A stretch of DNA of 64,000 bases, taken from contig NZ_JBAMME010000358.1 in NCBI RefSeq assembly GCF_039793925.1, forward strand, positions 11,044 through 75,043. Direction: 5' to 3'. The notes under the pieces were generated by a model, which was given only the letters and a program-made list of their open reading frames with translations, searched no databases and was not told the origin of the DNA. Below are positions 37,678-47,485 of the stretch, piece by piece. The position numbers and the translations under genes are program-made. This DNA comes from Thermogutta sp039793925. Its GTDB lineage: Bacteria > Planctomycetota > Planctomycetia > Pirellulales > Thermoguttaceae. Each line of letters starts with the position of its first letter. Position 1 is the stretch's first letter.

Positions 37678-38397
37678 ATGAGACTCGACCTGAGCACGAT
37701 CACGACCTATTTGGGAAACGCGGACTACGCCGCCCTTGCCCTCGTCGCGCTTTGGGGTGCGTTCTGCATGGTGATGCTTGTCCGACGAATTCGTCGCTTT
37801 CGGTTCGTTACGGAACAGCAGCAGGAGGAATTCCTTCAGCGTGTGGAAGACCTTATCACGCGGGGAGATTTCACGGCTGCGGCGGACATGTGCGCCGAGG
37901 ACAGCCGCGCTTTGCCCCAACTCGTTCGGCTGGCCCTGCTCAACCGGCGGCTGGGCCTCTCCCGGCTCCGTACACTGCTCGTGGAGCGCTTTCAACGGGA
38001 TGTCCTCGCCGATCTCGAATACCGTCTCTCCTGGATCTACACCGTCATCAAAAGTGCTCCCATGTTGGGGCTCTTTGGGACTGTGCTGGGAATGATGGGA
38101 GCCTTCGCCAAGCTCTCGGGCGGTGAGAAGGTGGATCCCACCAAACTCGCCGACGATATTAGTCTGGCCCTCGTCACAACGGCCATCGGTCTGGCTATTG
38201 CTATCCCCCTGGTCCTGTGTGCGGCATCTGCCAGCATCCAAATTCGCAAGCTGGAAGACTTTGTCAGCTCGGGTCTCAATCGCCTCCTCGATATGCTCAA
38301 AAGTGTGGGAGTTCGTGCCGAGGGGCCAGCCACACCTCCTCCGGCACCAACCCCCCCAGCCCGTGCTGCAGCCGAGCGAACTTTTCGCACCGAATAG
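37678..38397 (+). CDS. MotA/TolQ/ExbB-family proton channel protein
   Basis: 239 residues with three helices: about residues 17-38 (ALALVALWGAFCMVMLV), 120-145 (SAPMLGLFGTVLGMMGAF) and 160-185 (ALVTTAIGLAIAIPLVL). The GLFGTVLGM and TTAIGLAIAIP segments are the family signatures lining the ion path. With ExbD-type partners it forms a proton- (or sodium-) driven stator. The C-terminal tail is Pro/Ala-rich. It is followed by two ExbD genes. Confidence 0.93.
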   Translation: MRLDLSTITTYLGNADYAALALVALWGAFCMVMLVRRIRRFRFVTEQQQEEFLQRVEDLITRGDFTAAADMCAEDSRALPQLVRLALLNRRLGLSRLRTLLVERFQRDVLADLEYRLSWIYTVIKSAPMLGLFGTVLGMMGAFAKLSGGEKVDPTKLADDISLALVTTAIGLAIAIPLVLCAASASIQIRKLEDFVSSGLNRLLDMLKSVGVRAEGPATPPPAPTPPARAAAERTFRTE

Positions 38398-38463
38398 CCC
38401 GAGCCAAAAATATGCGGAGAGTCAAAAAATTGCGAATGTGGAGCAAGGCGGGAAATTGCCACA

Positions 38464-38952
38464 ATGAGTAGCGATGTCTGGACACGGGTAGTGGGTGACG
38501 AATCTGAGGCCATCGTCTTCCGCCGGCCTCGCCAGGAATCGGTGGATTTCGACATCACACCGATGATTGACGTGACATTCCTGCTGCTGATTTTCTTTCT
38601 GGTGGCCTCATCGATGGACGTCGGGCGTGCTCTGGAACTTCCTCCTGCGCGATATGGCAAAGGTGCCAATCCTGCCCAGTCGACAATCATTACGGTGGCC
38701 TATCAGGGTGACAACATGCCCCCGGCCGTGTACCTTGCGGACGGAAAACTCGGCACACCCTTGCCGGATGACTCTCAGCAACAACGACAACAGCTTGTGG
38801 CCGCGGTCCGCGAAGGGCTGCTCAGCGGCAAGCGGGATGTGATTGTCAAGGCGGAACGAAAGCTTAAGCACAAAGACGTGGCGAGAATTCTCGAAGATAT
38901 CAGCGAAGTGGAAGGCGTCCGCATTTATATCGGGGTTATAGAAAAAGATTAA
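38464..38952 (+). CDS. ExbD/TolR-family protein
   Basis: 162 residues: a short basic cytoplasmic tail (FRRPRQESVDFD), one helix starting DITPMIDVTFLLLIFFLVA, then a periplasmic domain. The Asp in the helix (PMIDVTF) is the proton-carrying residue of the family. The periplasmic domain contains ALELPPARYG and ends with a strand-helix-strand fold (RILEDISEVEGVRIYIGVI). It works with the upstream ExbB-type protein, 66 bases away. Confidence 0.93.
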   Translation: MSSDVWTRVVGDESEAIVFRRPRQESVDFDITPMIDVTFLLLIFFLVASSMDVGRALELPPARYGKGANPAQSTIITVAYQGDNMPPAVYLADGKLGTPLPDDSQQQRQQLVAAVREGLLSGKRDVIVKAERKLKHKDVARILEDISEVEGVRIYIGVIEKD

Positions 38953-39046
38953 ACCGATTGGCATGGTTCGGCAATTCTTCACGTTGGTTCATGTTGGCAC
39001 GTTTGAGGATTGTCACGCGCGAAGTTGAAAAAACTCAGGAGCCGGC

Positions 39047-39661
39047 ATGCTTCGGGTGAGATGTCCACAATGTGGAACGGTCGTAACGGTGGCGGACAAT
39101 CTTCGCGGCACATCTGGTCCCTGCCCGGCATGTGGACACGTCATCCCGTTTGATGGCCCATCGAAGACCACTGTCGAGGCAGTCGAGGAAGCGCAAGATG
39201 TACCCATCAGGTTCACCCGGCCGGAGATGCCCGAAGAGGTCATGGACATGACGCCGATGGTGGACGTGGTGTTCCAGTTGCTGATATTCTTTATGATGAC
39301 GGCGGCATTCAGCCTGCAAAAAGCTCTTGAAATGCCGCCTCCCGACAATCAGGAAAAAACAGCCCAGGCCCAAACGCTGGAAGAATTGGAAAACGAAAGT
39401 GATTTCGTTATCGTGCGAATCGACCGTGATAACAATATCACGGTGGACGGAGAGGATGCCCCCAGCGACCAGGAGCTCCTCAATAAGCTAAGAGAAGCGA
39501 AGCTGGGCCAACTGGGCCAGGGAGTGCCGGGGCGCACCGGCCTGTTAGTTCTGGCAGACCCCCAATGCCGCCACGAAACTGTTGTCAAGGCACTCGATGC
39601 GGGGAATGCCGTAGGGATGGAGCGAATTCGACTGGCCACCGTAGAGGATACGGCATTTTAA
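39047..39661 (+). CDS. ExbD/TolR-family protein with N-terminal zinc ribbon
   Basis: 204 residues. Residues 1-38 form a zinc ribbon, CPQC then CPAC with a 20-odd residue knuckle (MLRVRCPQCGTVV, GPCPACGHVIPF). After an acidic linker the ExbD part begins with MDMTPMVDVVFQLLIFFMMTA, with the ion-carrying Asp, and a periplasmic domain follows. It is a second ExbD in the same cluster, so the stator may be hetero-oligomeric. The zinc ribbon would face the cytoplasm and could bind nucleic acid, a protein or simply be structural; nothing here tells which. Confidence 0.9.
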   Translation: MLRVRCPQCGTVVTVADNLRGTSGPCPACGHVIPFDGPSKTTVEAVEEAQDVPIRFTRPEMPEEVMDMTPMVDVVFQLLIFFMMTAAFSLQKALEMPPPDNQEKTAQAQTLEELENESDFVIVRIDRDNNITVDGEDAPSDQELLNKLREAKLGQLGQGVPGRTGLLVLADPQCRHETVVKALDAGNAVGMERIRLATVEDTAF

Positions 39662-39768
39662 AAAGCATTTCAAAATGAAGCCTCAACCGGAGGTTCTCGA
39701 AAGGTCCTGTTCCAACGTAACACAGAACCGCTAAAAAACGCGGGAGGAAAGGTGCCGGATAGAAGATC

Positions 39769-42700
39769 ATGATTCCTGCGGAAGCGCTCTTCAAAGTCCT
39801 CGAAGAAAAAGACCTTGTTCCCGCCGAGGTCCTGGCGGAGCTTCGGGCGCATGTGGCACGCTCGTTAAAGACGCCCAAGCCCATCAACGCAGCGATGGCC
39901 GCTCGCATTCTTGTGGAGCAGGGGTACCTCTCACGGCTTCTCGCTCAACGTTTGATGAGCCAGATCGAAGCGGAATGGGCAGCCAAAAATCCGCGACAGA
40001 AAATCGAACCGCTGGTCCTCCGTCCGCTGGAAGAGGCACCCGTTAAGGATGAAGAGACCCTCTCGCTGGCGGACGACGTTGTGGACCTAGTGCCGCTCGA
40101 AGAAGAACCTCCGCGAAAAACACCAGCCGCGCCGTCATCACCTCCCAGGGCCGTCCCTCTGGAATCGGGTGACGCGACATCGGAAGCCGCCTCGGGGAAC
40201 ATCGAGACACCCCCGTCCGGCCCTACCGAAGATTTACTGAGCGAACTCTTACCTTCCACCAGTCCAACACCGGCGACCACCCCACTGGCAGCTACCTGGA
40301 CCTCACCCCGTCGCAAAACGCCGTGGGAATCACCGCTCATTTTGTTTGGTGGAGGGGGAATTCTTCTCTTGTTGTTCGCTGGAGTGGTCCTTCTCTGGTC
40401 TCTCAACAGGCGAAGTGGCGATGAGCTCCTGGCCGAAGCAGACGCCGACTACCATGCCGGTTCGTACACCCAGGCCATCCACAAGTACACGCAGTTTCTG
40501 GATAATTTTCCCCGCCATCCCCAGGCAGGACCGGCGAAAGTGCGGCGAGGACTGGCACAAATCCGGCAAGCCGTGCAGACTCAGGAAAGTGTGGCGGCAC
40601 TTTCTGCGATCAAAGAGGTCCTCGACCAAATCAGCCCTCTTCCCGATTTCCACGCCGAGGCGGACGCAGAACTCACGGCCATTCTTCCGCCGCTCGCTGA
40701 TAATTTAGCGCGGGCGGCCCTTCAAAAAGTAGATCCCGCCCTCGTGGAAAAGGGCCAAGAGGCCCTTGCCTATTGTCGGCGATTCATCCCGCAGGACAAA
40801 CGGCCAGTGGCGAAACTCGACGAAATCGCTACTATGCTCGAACTGGCACGGCGTCGTATTTCCCAGACGGAGGAATTGACCCGAACAATCGGCCGTCTGG
40901 AAGAACTTCTCGCAAAAGGGGAACTGGATCAGACCTATGAGGTGAGAAAAAAATTTCTTGAGGATTATCCGCAGGCGAGAAACAACGCTGAGCTCATTCG
41001 CGTTATGCGGCGCATTGCGGAAGCGGAAAAAGCCCGAGTGAAGTTTGTTGAGCCCTCACCTGTTCCAAACGCGCCCAAACGCCCTCCGCTGGAGCAAACC
41101 GCCGTATTTGCCTTTTTGAAAAAGGGGGAAGCCCCACTACCGGAAGACCGCGTTGTCACGTTCTCCGACCAGTCATCGGTTTTTGCGATTGAGGCGCGTA
41201 CAGGAAAACTCCTCTGGCAGCGCCGAACAGGCGAATCAGTCGCTACCATTGGGCCTTCTCAAACGCCGTGCGTCCTTGAGATTGATAACCGTCCGGCCAT
41301 TGCTCTGCCAGACCGCATTAACACATGTATTGCCTGCTTGGAGGCCGGCACGGGAAATCCACTGCGGGAAATTAGGCTCCCAGAACCCCCGGTCCAGTGT
41401 GCTCTTACAGACGCTGCCACGGCAACGGTTCTGGGAGACTCCGGGCGCATCTACGTGGTCGATTTCCAGGAGGGAAAGGTCCTTCGAGAACTGACCCTTC
41501 CCCAGAAACCCGCGTTCCTTCCGGTACTGGGTGGAGACCCGGTTCGCTGGTACCTCGTAGGAGAGCACTCCAACATCTTCGTCCTTGATCCGGTGGAAGG
41601 AAAATGCGTGGATGTCTGGTATGTTGGGCACGAACCGGGCCAGCTCTGCGTTCCGCCGGTAGTGATCGGCGAGTATCTCGTGCTGCCAATGCAGAACGGT
41701 GAGAAAACCACGCAGCTCCGCGTCCTGGCACTTTCCCAGAGAAGTGGGGAACCGAAGGAGAGCCAGGCAACCGAAGCACTCATTCAGGTCATCCCGCTGC
41801 CGGGAAAACTGCGCACGGCCGTCCAAGTCCAGGGATCGCGGCTGAGTTTGATTACCCACGAGGGCCATGTTCAGGTCTATCAATTACGGGCAGGCGATCG
41901 TCAGCAACCTCTGGTACTTCTTGCGGAAGGAAAGTCGCCGAGAGGGCTCCCACAGTTCGATCAGTGGGTCGCCCCTTGGGTTGTCCTGGCGGGTGACTCC
42001 CTGCTCACGGCCGATACCTCCCTGGCGCAATTTGAGCTTCAGGCGTCTGCCGCACGACTCATCCCGCGATGGGTGGCCTGCGAAAACACGCGGGCCATCG
42101 CACCGCCAGTGATTATGGACTCCACAGTTTTTTACACCTATCGCCGGCCGAATCGGCCTGGGATTTTCATCTCGGCCCTAAATGCCACGGACGGTCGAAG
42201 TTACTGGGAAGTTCACCTGAGTGATCCGGGGATCGCTCTGACCCCCTCTCCTTCCGATCCATCGCAGGTGCTGGCCGTGACATGGAGCGGTCACGTGGCC
42301 GGGTGGAATCGCTCTGGAGAAAATCAATTGCCAAAGGTTGTCCAAGCCCTAGCAACCACCGAGATGCCACTGGTTCCTTCCCCCGAAGTGGAGCCGCTGA
42401 CGTGTTCTCCTGCTCCGGGACTTTGGTTGATAACCTACCCGGGAAGTTCCGATTTGCTGAAGATTGATGCGCGAGCCAATCCCCCAAAGCACCAACTTAT
42501 GCGCTTTGCAAAAGCCGTGGCTGGTCCACTCCTTCCATTGGCCAATGGGTGCACAGTGGGACTCGACGATGGGAGCCTCGTCTGGCTGCCTTGCGATCAG
42601 GAAAATCCGCAACCGGTTGCCTATCTCGGCCCGACCGTCCCCGAGGAGACCACCCGTTATTCGGGCGCTGTTGCTTTGGAAGACCAGGGGCTTATTGCGG

Positions 42701-43284
42701 CGGATAACCGAGGGCACCTTGTCAAGCTCCGGCTGGAGGGCACTCCCCCCGATCAGTTCCGTTTGGAATGCGAGCGATCCCATCGTCTTCCCTTCGTGTC
42801 GCCCCTGGCGCGACTCGATAAGCTTGTTGTCATCAGCGATGCCGAAAAAAATCTGGTCTTTTTCGACGCAGAGACCCTTCAACCCACGGCAACCATTCCT
42901 CTTTCTAGCGAATGCATTTGGGGACCGGTGGCCGGCGAAAACCTCGTTTATTTTCTGACGGCCGCCGGAACCTTTTTCTGGTTGAGCAATGCCAGCAGCA
43001 TGGGGCAGGTGGCGATAGGAAATCGCATGCCGGTAGGGCTCCCCATCCGCCGCGGTCAATTGTTACTTGTCGCCACATCGGCGGGGGACCTCATCACCAT
43101 CGATCTGACCACCGAGAAAATCACCAGTACCACGCAGCTGCAAATCCCTCTCGCCTCGGCTGGCACACTGCTGGGCGATGAACTCTGGCTGAGCACGCTG
43201 GAGGGATGCTGGTTGCGCGTCTCCCTGGATTCACTGCGGATGAGTCGGACCACCGGTAGCGAAACCCTCTCCGCCGCTCCTTAA
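39769..43284 (+). CDS. Membrane-anchored TPR and PQQ-type beta-propeller protein
   Basis: 1171 residues. Residues 1-180 are cytoplasmic, with a helical opening (ALFKVLEEKDLVPAEVLAELRAHV) and a Pro/Glu-rich linker. One helix lies at about 187-212 (LILFGGGGILLLLFAGVVLLW). Residues about 220-300 are TPR-like (AEADADYHAGSYTQAIHKYTQF), and more helices reach about 430. From about 440 to the end there are repeated beta blades (VVTFSDQSSVFAIEARTGKLLWQR) of the PQQ/BamB type. The large periplasmic propeller suggests a protein-interaction platform. Same strand as the ExbB/ExbD set, 107 bases after it. Confidence 0.82.
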   Translation: MIPAEALFKVLEEKDLVPAEVLAELRAHVARSLKTPKPINAAMAARILVEQGYLSRLLAQRLMSQIEAEWAAKNPRQKIEPLVLRPLEEAPVKDEETLSLADDVVDLVPLEEEPPRKTPAAPSSPPRAVPLESGDATSEAASGNIETPPSGPTEDLLSELLPSTSPTPATTPLAATWTSPRRKTPWESPLILFGGGGILLLLFAGVVLLWSLNRRSGDELLAEADADYHAGSYTQAIHKYTQFLDNFPRHPQAGPAKVRRGLAQIRQAVQTQESVAALSAIKEVLDQISPLPDFHAEADAELTAILPPLADNLARAALQKVDPALVEKGQEALAYCRRFIPQDKRPVAKLDEIATMLELARRRISQTEELTRTIGRLEELLAKGELDQTYEVRKKFLEDYPQARNNAELIRVMRRIAEAEKARVKFVEPSPVPNAPKRPPLEQTAVFAFLKKGEAPLPEDRVVTFSDQSSVFAIEARTGKLLWQRRTGESVATIGPSQTPCVLEIDNRPAIALPDRINTCIACLEAGTGNPLREIRLPEPPVQCALTDAATATVLGDSGRIYVVDFQEGKVLRELTLPQKPAFLPVLGGDPVRWYLVGEHSNIFVLDPVEGKCVDVWYVGHEPGQLCVPPVVIGEYLVLPMQNGEKTTQLRVLALSQRSGEPKESQATEALIQVIPLPGKLRTAVQVQGSRLSLITHEGHVQVYQLRAGDRQQPLVLLAEGKSPRGLPQFDQWVAPWVVLAGDSLLTADTSLAQFELQASAARLIPRWVACENTRAIAPPVIMDSTVFYTYRRPNRPGIFISALNATDGRSYWEVHLSDPGIALTPSPSDPSQVLAVTWSGHVAGWNRSGENQLPKVVQALATTEMPLVPSPEVEPLTCSPAPGLWLITYPGSSDLLKIDARANPPKHQLMRFAKAVAGPLLPLANGCTVGLDDGSLVWLPCDQENPQPVAYLGPTVPEETTRYSGAVALEDQGLIAADNRGHLVKLRLEGTPPDQFRLECERSHRLPFVSPLARLDKLVVISDAEKNLVFFDAETLQPTATIPLSSECIWGPVAGENLVYFLTAAGTFFWLSNASSMGQVAIGNRMPVGLPIRRGQLLLVATSAGDLITIDLTTEKITSTTQLQIPLASAGTLLGDELWLSTLEGCWLRVSLDSLRMSRTTGSETLSAAP

Positions 43285-43289
43285 AACAT

Positions 43290-45773
43290 GTGACGGATTC
43301 GGCGTCTCAGGAAATGGATCGGATCGGGAAACAACATATCGATCTGTCGAAACGACGTACTGCGGAAACACGGCGACTTCCACGATGTCGCCGGATGTGC
43401 CGTACCGCCTGTATGCTGGTCCTTTGTATCCTGGGAATGCCTACCTGCGCCGAAGCGCCGCAGCAGCAACCCACTCCGCTGACACCTCAAGTGTCAAAAC
43501 AACTAGCTGAACCCAACATTGATACGACGACTCCATTGTACGAGCAGCCGCCATTCGATTTGCTGTACCTCAATCCAGCCAATAATAATGCTGTGCTGAA
43601 GCTATTGCCTGTTCCTCTGCCCGATCGCAAAGTTCCGCAGCCATTACCCCGCAGTGGGTATCTGGAGATTGAACTTTTCGACCGCCCGGGAGAACGTTAT
43701 CGCGTGCCGTGGCAGGCCGTGGTGCAGCTTAAACTGTTTGAACAACTCCTGCTGGAACAGGCGATGAAACTCATCCAGGAAAAACGCTTCGATGAAGCCT
43801 ACGATTATCTGGACTACGTCGCCACCCATTATCCCAAGGTGAGCGGATTTTCCGAAGTCGAGCAGTTGTTTTTGATCGAGGAAGCACGGGCAACCCTCGC
43901 TCAGGGACAATCGGAACGCGCATTTGCCGACCTCTGTCGGCTGAGCGAACTTAATCCGAACCATCCAGAACTCTCCAATCTGATCGGCCAGGCAGTTGAT
44001 ACGCTGGTCGCACAGCGATGGCAAAAGGGGGAATATGCCGCGGCACGGGGGGTGGTGGAGACGCTCTCGAAACTTCTTCCCCAACACCCTGCCATTCAAA
44101 AGTTTCGACAGCAGTGGCAAACTGAAGCGGCCGAGTTGGAAAAGCAGGTGCAACAGGCACTGGCCGAGGGCAATGCCCGCCACGCTGACCGGCTCGTCCG
44201 CAAGCTCAGGCAGGTTTGGCCACAGCAACCCCGGCTGGACCAATTGATCGCGGAAGTCCGAAAAGCCTATCCGCGATTCCAGGTGGGGATTACCCAACCA
44301 GGTGCCCGGCCTGATCCGACTTCGTTAATCGACTGGGGAAGCCGACGCTGCGGGCGGCTTATCCGCGAGGCCCTAGTGGAGTATACCGGCCCTGGTCCGG
44401 AGGGTGGCGAGTATCAGTCTGCATTCCTGATGTGGCAACTCGATGCTGAAAAGCAAACGCTGACGCTGCGACTTCGGCCTGAGCGTCCCCGATTTGCGGA
44501 TGGGCGATCCTACACCGCATACGATCTCGCCCAGCAACTGGCTAATCGGGCGGACCGACACCACGAGGGATACTTTCCCCCATGGGCGGAGGTTGTAGCC
44601 GGTATCCGTATTTCGTCGCCCGAGGAAGTGATCGTCCATCTTCGATTTGTTCCTCTTAAACCGGAGTCGCTTCTCCAGTGCGTGCCGGAGCCCGCGCTAA
44701 TTCTCGCTTCCGCCGCCAAAGATCGTTTCCCTGGCGTCGGGCCATTTGTTCTTGCCGCAGAAGAATCATCCTCATCCCGGTGGGTTTTCCGTCGCAATAC
44801 TCACACGGGAACTGCTTCGGACGGAGGTAGGCCGGTCCCCAATGGTCCGGCCGAGATCGAAGAGATCGCCTTTCCGCGATGCCGGGACGCTTTGCGGGCC
44901 TTGCGCGAAGGAGAGATCGACATCGTGGATCGCGTCAACCCCTGGGAGTTACCTCTGCTTGCCCAAGCCCGCGACGTCACTGTGCAACCCTACCGGGTTC
45001 CCCTCGTTCACATGCTGGTTCCCAATCTCTCCAAGCCATTGCCCGGCAACCGTGATTTTCGCCGCGCCATGTTGTACGCCATCGACCGCGAACGGATCCT
45101 GCAATCATTGCTGGGTGGCAAACCTCAATCGGGATGTCAGGTCGTCAGTGGTCCCTTCCCGGCGGGAACGTCGTTCGGTGACCCCATGGGCTATGCATAC
45201 GATCCTCAAATCAAGCCCCGCGACTATCAACCTTCGCTTGCCCTGGCGCTGAGTGAAATCGCCTTCCGTCAAGCCCAGGAAGTGGCAAACAAGCGCGGGC
45301 TGCCGCCGCTGAAAACCCGGGAGGTGGTGCTGGCCCATCCGCCCCATGAGATCGCCCGAGAGGCCTGCCGGCAGATTCAGGAGCAGTGGCGTCTCATAGG
45401 TTGGACTGTGAAATTGGTGGAAGTGTCGCCTGAGCAGCCACCTCCGCCGGAGTACGATTTCCTGTATGTGGAGGCTGCTATCTGGGAGCCGGAAATTGAC
45501 GTTATCCGGTTGATCGCAAATCTGATCCCCGAACGGCAGTTTCTGTCGCCCCAGGTGGAGCTTGCCCTTGCAATACTGGGCAGCTCCGCAGACTGGCCCA
45601 CATTAGGACAGCGTCTTCGCGACCTCCACCACTGGGTGTATGACGATCTCAGTGTGCTTCCGCTGTGGCAGCTAGTGGATTTTTACGCATACCGTTCCGG
45701 AATCAAAGGATTAGGTGAGCCGCGCGTTTCCCTTTACCAGAATGTAGAGACCTGGCAGTTCGCTCCAAATTAG
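43290..45773 (+). CDS. Exported protein with TPR-like region and family-5 solute-binding domain
   Basis: 827 residues from GTG 43290, five bases after the preceding stop; ATG 43395 would put the signal peptide (MCRTACMLVLCILGMPTCAEA) at the very start. Residues about 150-320 are TPR-like helices (EKRFDEAYDYLDYVATHYP, GEYAAARGVVETLSKLLPQHP). Residues about 330-825 resemble SBP_bac_5 (oligopeptide/nickel) binding proteins: LTLRLRPERPRFADGRSYTAYDL, VPLVHMLVPNLSKPLPGNRDFRRAMLYAID, and a C-terminal YRSGIKGL. No ABC permease or ATPase gene is nearby. The fusion with TPR and its place in this cluster suggest a binding platform and not simple import. Confidence 0.82.
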   Translation: MTDSASQEMDRIGKQHIDLSKRRTAETRRLPRCRRMCRTACMLVLCILGMPTCAEAPQQQPTPLTPQVSKQLAEPNIDTTTPLYEQPPFDLLYLNPANNNAVLKLLPVPLPDRKVPQPLPRSGYLEIELFDRPGERYRVPWQAVVQLKLFEQLLLEQAMKLIQEKRFDEAYDYLDYVATHYPKVSGFSEVEQLFLIEEARATLAQGQSERAFADLCRLSELNPNHPELSNLIGQAVDTLVAQRWQKGEYAAARGVVETLSKLLPQHPAIQKFRQQWQTEAAELEKQVQQALAEGNARHADRLVRKLRQVWPQQPRLDQLIAEVRKAYPRFQVGITQPGARPDPTSLIDWGSRRCGRLIREALVEYTGPGPEGGEYQSAFLMWQLDAEKQTLTLRLRPERPRFADGRSYTAYDLAQQLANRADRHHEGYFPPWAEVVAGIRISSPEEVIVHLRFVPLKPESLLQCVPEPALILASAAKDRFPGVGPFVLAAEESSSSRWVFRRNTHTGTASDGGRPVPNGPAEIEEIAFPRCRDALRALREGEIDIVDRVNPWELPLLAQARDVTVQPYRVPLVHMLVPNLSKPLPGNRDFRRAMLYAIDRERILQSLLGGKPQSGCQVVSGPFPAGTSFGDPMGYAYDPQIKPRDYQPSLALALSEIAFRQAQEVANKRGLPPLKTREVVLAHPPHEIAREACRQIQEQWRLIGWTVKLVEVSPEQPPPPEYDFLYVEAAIWEPEIDVIRLIANLIPERQFLSPQVELALAILGSSADWPTLGQRLRDLHHWVYDDLSVLPLWQLVDFYAYRSGIKGLGEPRVSLYQNVETWQFAPN

Positions 45774-46026
45774 CGGTGTGATGGGCAGCTCACAGACAAG
45801 CGGACGAGCGTCCCGTAAAGTGATCAGATTCCTCAGTGAGGAGGCATTCTGCCGCTTAGGGAGGAGATATGGGTTGGCCAGCGCACTTCTGCAAAAGCTA
45901 GTGAGTTATCTCGCGGTACAGGTAACCCCCGCAAGACAGCAATGGCCGGCGGGGCAACATTTGCCGGGGCCGGTCGGTATTCGGCGAAAAATGAAACTCA
46001 CTTTTCTTGTGTTGACAGGCGGCAAG

Positions 46027-47469
46027 ATGAGGCGACGATCGAACGCAAAAAGCCGTTTGAGCTGGCAATCGGTTGTGGCCGCGATGGCTCTTATCTGGTT
46101 GGGAACTTTTCCAGGCGTTTACGCCCAGAGCTTTTTCACGCTCGTACCATGCCGGCTTGAGGTGATCTGCCTGCTACCATCCGAGATCACAACCTCCAGC
46201 AGTTTGGAGAAGGAATTTTGCGATCAAGTTGCCAAGAGGCTCACAAGCGAACAGGGGCCCGCGTGGCGTGTTTCCGCAGCACCACCGAGTTCAGACGACC
46301 AGGCGATTCTCTGTGCTGCACTCCGTCGAGATCTGCATTTTGATCCCCCCGAATCTTGGCGCAAGCTGGCCCTGCGTGACAAGGTGGCAGTGGTTGCGGT
46401 GAAAAGAACCGGACTGGGTTGGCACGTCATGGCGCGGGACTGGGATGTGAGGGTCGAACGGCTGGGCCCGCTAGTGAAGAAAACCGCCCCGACCTGGTGC
46501 GGAGTAACGCAGGCTGCCGTTGAAGCGGTGCAGGAGGCTCTCGTTCCAGTAGCGCGAATTCGTCTGGTGGAACAACAAGCCGTCCGCCTGGATCTCCAGG
46601 GAAGTCTCCTGATGGAGGAACGTCCCCCGTGGCCGCGCCGCCAGTTTCTCGCCCTTGCCCGGTATGAAGATCGCGACGGAAATGCTCGCGCGGTAGTTCC
46701 CCTCCCATGGACCATCTTGCAATCGCCGGAGGGGCCCCCTGCCGAGGACGGGAGTGTGGGTTGCCAGATCATCTCTGGCGTGAAAAATCCGCTCAGTGCC
46801 CGGCGTCGCGGGAGGGTACAGCTTCTGGCCTGGGCTGTGACACCCCAGTCCCATTCCGTGACGATTTCCCTAAAGAATCGTCAAGACCCGCAAAAACCGC
46901 TCGTGGGATACGAAGTTCTAGCCCAGCCAAACGGGGAAGGCTCCCCTCAATTCCTGGGTCGCACGAACTTCGCCGGCCAAGTTGAAATACCGGCCCAGGA
47001 CCCACCAGGATGGAAGCTCATCTGGGTCAAACATGGCCGCCGAGTCCTTGCCAAAGTGCCCGTGGTGGATGGATCAGCCGAGTTCACCGAACTCGCCCTT
47101 CCTGACGACGACCCCCGGCTTCTGGCCGAAGGCTACCTCATGAGCGTCCAGGATCAACTCGTGGATCTCGTCACTCTGCGGAGTGTCCTCATCGCACGCC
47201 TTCGTGCCCGAATTGCCGCTGGGGATTGGGATCCGGCCATTCGATTGCGAGACCAGCTCTTACAGCTCAAATCCCGAGAGATCTTCTCCAGCGAGTTGAC
47301 ACAGCAACAGCAGCGGCTATTTTGTCCAGATCCGGTGGGTCAAAAGCAGATCGACAAAATGTTCGAAGAGACCCGTCGGCTGGTCAATCTTTACCTCAAT
47401 CCGCGAGAGGTCGAAGAGCTTGTCAAAGAGATCGCCATGAAAGCGCCACGACGGACCGGCACTCCCTGA
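46027..47469 (+). CDS. Secreted protein of unknown function in the ExbB/ExbD cluster
   Basis: 480 residues if started at ATG 46027, which begins an Arg-rich signal peptide (MRRRSNAKSRLSWQSVVAAMALIW, cleavage near VYAQ); the frame is open back to 45778 and ATG 45991 is another choice. No recognised family. The mature protein mixes strands and helices, with a middle part (about residues 240-400) of beta-sandwich character. The C-terminal helical part has LVDLVTLRSVLIARLRARIAAGDWDPAIRLRDQL. The carboxyl end converges on the next gene with 16 bases between stops. Confidence 0.72.
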   Translation: MRRRSNAKSRLSWQSVVAAMALIWLGTFPGVYAQSFFTLVPCRLEVICLLPSEITTSSSLEKEFCDQVAKRLTSEQGPAWRVSAAPPSSDDQAILCAALRRDLHFDPPESWRKLALRDKVAVVAVKRTGLGWHVMARDWDVRVERLGPLVKKTAPTWCGVTQAAVEAVQEALVPVARIRLVEQQAVRLDLQGSLLMEERPPWPRRQFLALARYEDRDGNARAVVPLPWTILQSPEGPPAEDGSVGCQIISGVKNPLSARRRGRVQLLAWAVTPQSHSVTISLKNRQDPQKPLVGYEVLAQPNGEGSPQFLGRTNFAGQVEIPAQDPPGWKLIWVKHGRRVLAKVPVVDGSAEFTELALPDDDPRLLAEGYLMSVQDQLVDLVTLRSVLIARLRARIAAGDWDPAIRLRDQLLQLKSREIFSSELTQQQQRLFCPDPVGQKQIDKMFEETRRLVNLYLNPREVEELVKEIAMKAPRRTGTP

Positions 47470-47485
47470 GCCTGCATCGACCGTC

